From Phoenix dactylifera (taxonomy: Eukaryota > Streptophyta > Magnoliopsida > Arecales > Arecaceae): 64,000 nt of DNA. Position numbers and translations under genes: made by a program. Shown one piece after another: positions 58,360 through 64,000 of the stretch (positions within the stretch are counted from its first letter, which is position 1; each line of letters opens with the position of its first letter). The notes under the pieces were generated by a model that was given only the letters and a program-made list of their open reading frames with translations, was not told the origin of the DNA and made no database searches. The stretch spans positions 3,135,530 to 3,199,529 of the forward strand of contig NC_052401.1 in the NCBI RefSeq assembly GCF_009389715.1, written 5' to 3'.

Positions 58360-60084
58360 ATAGAAGTATGGAACAAATATAATAGTTAAAAACTTTTTAT
58401 CCTTCAATGTTGATTGATTTTTCAATATCCACTGACACAACGTCAAGGTGGAAGCTAAATTCCAACTGAATGTATTGCATCAAGACAGACAGCTTGTTTC
58501 TCTTTAGTTAGGTCCTCTGTTTTATGGTATTAGGACTATAGCTTCAAAATTGCATCTAGAGCTTAAGTTCTTGATGGGAGATGAGCTTATAGGTAAGGTG
58601 CGAGATGGTGATTCCTGCATTCTAGGACCATATGAAAATTGCATCCAAGCTCTCTATCCGCTACAGCAGCTAAAAGAAACATATATCTTATGCAGTCAAC
58701 TGTGGTAATATCAATTGATAGGAAAAGAGAAAACAAAAGAAAAGAAAAGAAGAGGGCTGTGCCATACCTGCTGAATGTACTCCATGGTCTTCAATCCGTT
58801 GCCTTTTTTCCTAGTCGTCTTCAATCCGGTGGGATCGGCTCAGGAAAAAGGAGTTGGAGAAGAAGAAAACGAGGCTCTTTTCCAGCTCTTTCATTTATGG
58901 TCCCTTTCCCATACCAGATACCATGTTACCATGCATCGTGTATTTTAGAGAGGGACTGAGAATTAAAAAGGGATTTTTTTTTCTTTCTTTTTCTTTTTGG
59001 CGAGAGTCCGGTCCACGTGTAATATCATATCACTTGTCCATCATTTCAGACTATATACATATCACTTGTCCACGTGTAATATGGATGACACGAGTATGAA
59101 TTATTTAAAATATGAAGGAGCAAAGCAAAATAGAACTTAGAAGTAGGGCTTGCATTGGGCCATGGTTAATAATACTGGGGAAAAAGGGTCAGCCTTCTAA
59201 AATTCTACTCAAACAAGCACAAAATTGAGACCAAGACCGAAATATGCAATTAGATATGTTGACATCAATTTTCTTCTGAACATATCCTCCTAATGACAGT
59301 ACCGAGCCCAGATGAACATGGTTACGAGTAGATGAAAGGTTGTTGGTTTAAAAAAGAAAGGCTGAGCCTTAATGAAAATCTCTCGAAAAGTTGGCAAGGA
59401 TGTCATGGAGAATGAATATAAATACCTGCCATTCTCCATCAAGCATAGAAGAAAGATAAATTAGCTATACATATTCATCAATGTTTTTGAAAGAAGTAGC
59501 CCAAAGTGTTTAATTTAATAAAGTGTTATGAATCTCATCGACATATAAACTTTTGTATCTATTGTCTATAACGCTATGGGCCATTCAAAATTGAGAGTTC
59601 ATACAATTGATCACAATATATATCATACCAGATTGTCAAAAAAGGTAAAAAGAAGTTACTTTACCTATGCACCAACTGGTAATAAACAAACTTTTAAGGA
59701 CATGTATATAATTGCACATGATTTGTAGGTACAAAGGATCAATACCTACTAAATTTTGGTTCATGTGCGTTTAAGGCGTAAATATCATGATCAACAGCAT
59801 GGGTTTTTTATTTGAATACCGAATAAAAAAATTTCTAACTAAGAAGACAAGTAGCATCCATTATATGACCACTCAATTCATATTCTAAATCTTTGTTTAT
59901 ATTGAATCACAGATAATTCTATATTCCACATAGTCAAGATTTTCAAATGGCTTTAAAACAACAAAGAATTGGTTAAACTTCAAGTTTCTTTTTTTTTTTC
60001 AAAAAAAAAAAAGTTGAGGTGGTAGTGGGCCATGTAGACATGGAACGGGCCTGCTCTATAACATTTAACCCGATTTAAGACTTA
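58360..60084. other. Right inverted-repeat arm after the LTR block
   Basis: Mirrors pieces of 34,245-39,830, with the intervening DnaJ-X and SDH1 exons missing. It has a few dozen bases of DnaJ-X exon 1 (CTCTCGAAAAGTTGGCAAGG near 59,380). No live gene is seen. Confidence 0.6.
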
Positions 60085-60333
60085 GAAGATTGTGTCCGGC
60101 ATCAGATCTGATTCTCCAACAAGTTATGAATATACCCAAGACAGCAACGGCAGACCTTTGCACAATGGTAAGGGCGTCATATGCTCGAAACATGAAAATG
60201 GCCTCTGCACTCACAGCAATAAATCTGCATACATATGACCCTCCCATACCATGCAATTGCGGGTCCTTTGGGGTGACATTCGCGATACCGTCCTTACAAC
60301 CAACTTGAACGCTTTGATCTCATCAAGGTTACA

Positions 60334-60463
60334 ATGAAGAAGGAGGTGCTGATCGTGGGAGCTGGTCCATCAGGCCTTGCCACTGCTGCATGCCTAAGCA
60401 TGTTCTCTATTCCAAACATCATACTAGAGAAAGAGGATTGCAGTGCGTCTCTTTGGAGGATTT
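60334..60463 (+). pseudogene. YUCCA copy 3: exon-1 stub fused to 3' flank
   Basis: Starts like the live genes ([20 protein letters not shown], then [12 protein letters not shown]) and matches for about 43 codons. At about 60,463 it jumps directly to sequence that normally lies beyond the gene's stop (TTTTCAAATCAGAAAATCCT, as at 63,360). The rest of exon 1 and all later exons are gone. The leader from about 60,262 also matches. It is non-functional. Confidence 0.85.
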
Positions 60464-60756
60464 TCAAATCAGAAAATCCTTCAATGATCTACTTATTGTT
60501 CATGAGCTATAGGATGATGTTGATGATTGAGCACAATCATCATCGTCGTTGTTTCAATTGTTGTTGCTGCTCTTGTAATTGTATATAGCTTGTATGGCAT
60601 CTATAAATATAAATTTGAATTTGCTTCACTTTTTTATTTCAAGTTCCCAATTCATTTAAAGAGGGGTAAAGCAGAGAATTTATATTAAACCGTTTAATCG
60701 GTTACCAATTTTAAGATTTTCTAAATCGAAAAAAACCCTTAGACAATAGAAGAAAA

Positions 60757-60791
<35 letters not shown>

Positions 60792-61419
60792 GTTATATAT
60801 GCTTTCAAATTCTACAGCAAAACCTTGTCTACTAAAGGGACAGACAAAAAAAAAAAGCACAGTTGCAACTTGAGTAAACAAAAAAATTCAAAAACAAAAA
60901 TTATAAGCAACATATAATGGAATTTGGTAATTATCAAGCATATTTCAAGGTTTTGCATCTACGGTTTATTTGAATCATTTATTTGCTTAGCAACTAGAGT
61001 TTCGAATACGGTTAAGTATTTCTAGTGCAGGTGTGTCTCCCTTTCTTTTTTAAAAAGGGATATGGCCATTTCGAAGATTAAAAAATAGAAAGTTCTGCTT
61101 TTACAAAGTTTGGTGAAATTATTGCAAATATTATCCATATACAAGATAGAGATGGATATTGACCATGGTCATACCTAGTGCATACATTTAAGCAGAACGT
61201 CATCAGGGTAATATTTGGGAGATCATTACTAGATTTGGTGAAATAATAGCAAATATTAAACCATTTCAAAAACAAAAAGGGATATTGGTGCATGTATATA
61301 AGCAGAAGGATGTAATGGCATCAGCAAGTGGGATAATTGCAGGTAATAGTCCTTTAGGGTGACAATCACGATACCGTCCTTATAGCCAATTTGAAGCCTT
61401 TGATCTCATCAAGGTTGCA
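60464..61419. other. YUCCA 3' flank, then promoter of copy 4
   Basis: 60,464-60,790 equals the 3' flank of other copies and ends in a GA run (60,761-60,788). 60,900-61,419 matches the promoter and leader at 17,040-17,578 at reduced identity, with a TATATAAG box near 61,295. The upstream TATA is altered (CATTTAAG near 61,186). Confidence 0.7.
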
Positions 61420-63089
61420 ATGAAGAAGGAGGTGCTGATCGTGGGTGCTGGTCCATCAGGCCTTGCCACTGCTGCATGCCTAAACATGTTCTCCATTCCA
61501 AACATCATACTAGAGAAAGAGGATTGCAGTGCTTCTCTTTGGAGGAGGAGGGCATATGATCGTCTGAAGCTTCACTTGCCAAGCAATTTTGTGAGCTGCC
61601 ACACATGCCTTACCCTAGCACGTTCCCAACATCATACCCAAGGATCAATTCATCCAGTACTTGGATAAATATGAAGCACGTTTCAAGCCGAATATTGTTT
61701 ATTGCACTGTTGTTGATTCTGCTAATTATGACAAATACAAAGGAACATGGAGCATAATGGCTTGTGACAAGGTCACAGGGGAGGTCAAAGAGTACACCGC
61801 AAAGTTTCTAGTCGTGGCCACCAGAGAGAATGAAGAAGGGATGATTCCGAATATCCCAGGTTTGAAGACCTTCTCTGGGGAGGTCGTCCACTCTTCCTTT
61901 TACAAATCGGGGGCTGCTTACACTGGCAAGAATGTTCTAGTTGTTGGAAGCGGTAACTCAGGCATGGAGATTGCTTATGATCTCTTAAACTTTGGAGCAA
62001 AAACCGCCATCACCATCCAAAGCCTGGTAACTAGATTTACCTTGAAACATGCTCGACATTAGTATTACAATTAGTTTTATAGGGGTTTGTATGTTTTATA
62101 AAAGTAGTTGTATCCAATAGTTCATACTTGCAAATATAATCAACATCATGCTAGAAATACACAACAGGTTGGATTTGCTATATTCTTAAACACCATATGC
62201 CCCTTATAAAAGTACGGTGTAACTAAGGATAATCCATAGGTGTTGTATTTTATTAGTTAGAACATATTTGTCTAGTAGATGTAATTTTGCTTTTGGGCTC
62301 TTGTAACAGTTCCATGTGATGACCAAGGAGTTGATATACATGGGGTTGGTTTTAGTAAAATACCTCAATGTTCGTTTGGTGGACACCTTACTTCTTATGC
62401 TTAGCAATCTCAAATACGGAGATTTGTCCAAATATGGGATTACAAGGCCAAAACTAGGCCCTCTCTCTCTTAAGATTGCGACTGGTAGATGATCAGTTAT
62501 TGATGTTGGTACTATAGCAAAGATCAAAAGCGGTGAGATTCAGGTAACTATTTTATTTTTTTTGACGAGCCAAAATCCCAAATTATTTATGCTATTTTAC
62601 TTTCAGTTAATTTCTTCATAATATCATGCAAGAGATAGGCCAAGTAATTCGCATGTGTCTGATTTTGATGACGTTTGTTTTGTATGTGTTTATTGAATAG
62701 GTTGTCAAAGGGCCATCGAGCATACAAGGCAATGAGGTACTTTTTACCGATGACAAGTCATATCAGTTTGATGCAATAGTTTTTGCAACCGGCTATCAAA
62801 GCAAAGTAAAAAAATGGCTAAAGGTACAAGGAAATTGTCAATTAATTTTTAGTCATTGGATGTAATTCTTTTCATTTAACTTACTTGGGCTATAGTTCAC
62901 AAAACTAATATATGAATGTAGGATGATTTTGGTCTCGTTGGCCAAGATGGGTTTCCCATAGCAAAATTTCCAAACCACTGGAAAGGAGAAAATGGGCTAT
63001 ACTTTGCTGGGTTTGCTAGAAGCAGATTGGCCGGAATCACCATGGATGCAAAAAACATTGCTGATGATATAAACATGGCTTATTATTGA
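61420..63089 (+). pseudogene. YUCCA copy 4, disabled
   Basis: Four exons in the usual places: 61420-62026, 62310-62543, 62701-62823 and 62922-63089. Exon 1 is 2 bases shorter than in the live copies: one base is lost in the HLAKQF region (about 61,576) and one near 61,629, so the frame is lost after residue 53. Exon 2 has TGA after ATGR (about 62,489). The ATGEN motif reads ATREN, and the last exon stops early after NMAYY. Splice sites are still GT-AG. Identity to copies 1 and 2 is about 96-97% by eye, so it is a fairly recent loss. Confidence 0.9.
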
Positions 63090-64000
63090 TGTACCCACAA
63101 CTTGTGTTTCATATGATGATGATGATAATCAGTATCGCCTTAATTATTATTATCATCACCGTCATTATTGTTGTTGGCTATTATTGTTGTTGTAATTGCA
63201 ATTCTTACTGCTATCATAAATAGCTTGAATGACCTTTGTAAATATAAATTGGGATTAGCTTCGATGCACTTTTTTTGTTTCAAATTCGTCCATTCATATA
63301 AACTGGGGTAAATAATAGAATTTGCGCATTAATTGGTTTAATAGGTTACTGATTAAGAATTTTTCAAATCAGAAAATCCTTTAATGATCCGCCCGTTGTT
63401 CATGAGCAATAGGATGATGTCGATGATTTATCACTATCATCATCGTCGTTGTTTTAGTTGTTGTTGTTGTTGCTCTTGTTGCTGTATATAGCTTGTATGG
63501 CATCTATAAATATAAATTAAAATTTGCTTCATTTTTTTATTTCAGGTTCCCCATTCATTTAAAGAGGGGTATAGCAGCAAATTAGTTAGTAAGAATGACT
63601 TGATGTGCTTTATTGTATTTGCAGAGAGTGTGTGTGTGTGTATATATATATAAGTATAATCTAATTTAATTGAAATTCAATAAATTTTTGGAAAGCTAGA
63701 TATACATGTTCCTTGATATTAGATATATCTGTATAGTATGTACAATAATGGAAGTCAATAATAAGAGATTTTATGATTATATGGAGTATAATATGGAATT
63801 GGATTCCAATATTTGTCCATGATTATAGACGGTAGGAACATAAAAATGTATCCCAATGATTGTCTATTATTGCAGGGCTTATTGACCTGGTAATTAATCC
63901 TTTTTTTGGAGAGATGAGAGTGTGCATATTCGACTCGGTTGCCTAATACAAATATAGAAAAATAATTCAACAAGTATAGAAATGAATTCAAATGATTGTG
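63090..64000. other. YUCCA copy-4 3' flank
   Basis: ATG/ATT tracts and the duplicated TATAGCTTG(A/T)ATG segment, as after copy 1. From 63,597 it matches 30,820-31,060. A GT/AT microsatellite lies at about 63,627-63,652. No gene is seen to the window end. Confidence 0.65.

Larger units (their letters stand above)
45478..60084. repeat. Large inverted repeat, right arm (interrupted)
   Basis: Reverse complement of the left arm, split by LTR elements at 49,136-58,354. Without them it is about 5.4 kb. It has lost most of the DnaJ-X and SDH1 region. An (AT)n run of about 54 bases lies at 45,719-45,772. Confidence 0.88.

Overview
This is a stretch of nuclear DNA from a flowering plant, most likely a monocot. 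I would guess a palm-like lineage, but that is weak. The evidence is spliced plant genes with GT-AG introns, plant-specific families (NAC, YUCCA), a plant L1-type LINE carrying an RNase H domain, and a chromovirus-type Ty3 LTR element. About 90% of the window is repeats, gene relics or unassigned AT-rich sequence. I support three complete protein-coding genes: one NAC gene of the NAC104/XND1 type (1876-2718, +) and two near-identical YUCCA10/11-type flavin monooxygenases (17579-19265 and 28265-29951, +).

Layout. 1-6.6 kb: the NAC gene, an old TRIM element and a LINE 3' end. 6.6-9.4 kb: a BCKDH E1-alpha relic and the 3' exons of a dead SAL1/HAL2-like PAP-phosphatase gene. 9,395-30,823: a head-to-tail tandem duplication with units of 10.73 and 10.70 kb. 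Each unit holds SAL1 exons 4-1 (-), a 5'-truncated LINE (-) and a YUCCA gene (+), the two genes pointing apart. 30.8-32.5 kb: a third, older unit fragment with SAL1 exon 1 only and no LINE, which keeps the empty LINE site. 34.2-60.1 kb: a large, diverged inverted repeat. The left arm is 34,245-43,412 and the right arm 45,478-60,084, with a 2.1 kb spacer holding a foldback-type element split near its end by a hAT element. The left arm carries intron-containing relics of a DnaJ-X chaperone gene and of succinate dehydrogenase SDH1; the right arm has lost most of these. Two related LTR elements sit side by side in the right arm: a reversed solo LTR (49,136-51,476) and a young, internally reduced Ty3 element (51,482-58,354). 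Both are bounded by the same GTACT pentamer. 60.3-64 kb: two more YUCCA copies, both dead.

How it fits together. The locus looks like a local YUCCA (auxin synthesis) nursery next to a SAL1 gene that has died. Repeated segmental duplication produced at least four YUCCA copies plus older exon-1 crumbs, of which two are intact and differ by one residue. The likely order of events is: an old SAL1-YUCCA unit duplication; LINE insertion in one unit; tandem duplication of the LINE-bearing unit; later partial homogenisation between the two copies. The window also gathers pieces of four unrelated housekeeping genes (BCKDH E1-alpha, SAL1, DnaJ-X, SDH1). SAL1, DnaJ-X, SDH1 and probably the E1-alpha piece keep introns, so they moved or decayed as DNA, not through mRNA. 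I found no new enzyme system. The most unusual structures are the mosaic tandem duplication, the decayed inverted repeat and the triple-GTACT LTR pair. All identity figures are estimates made by eye.
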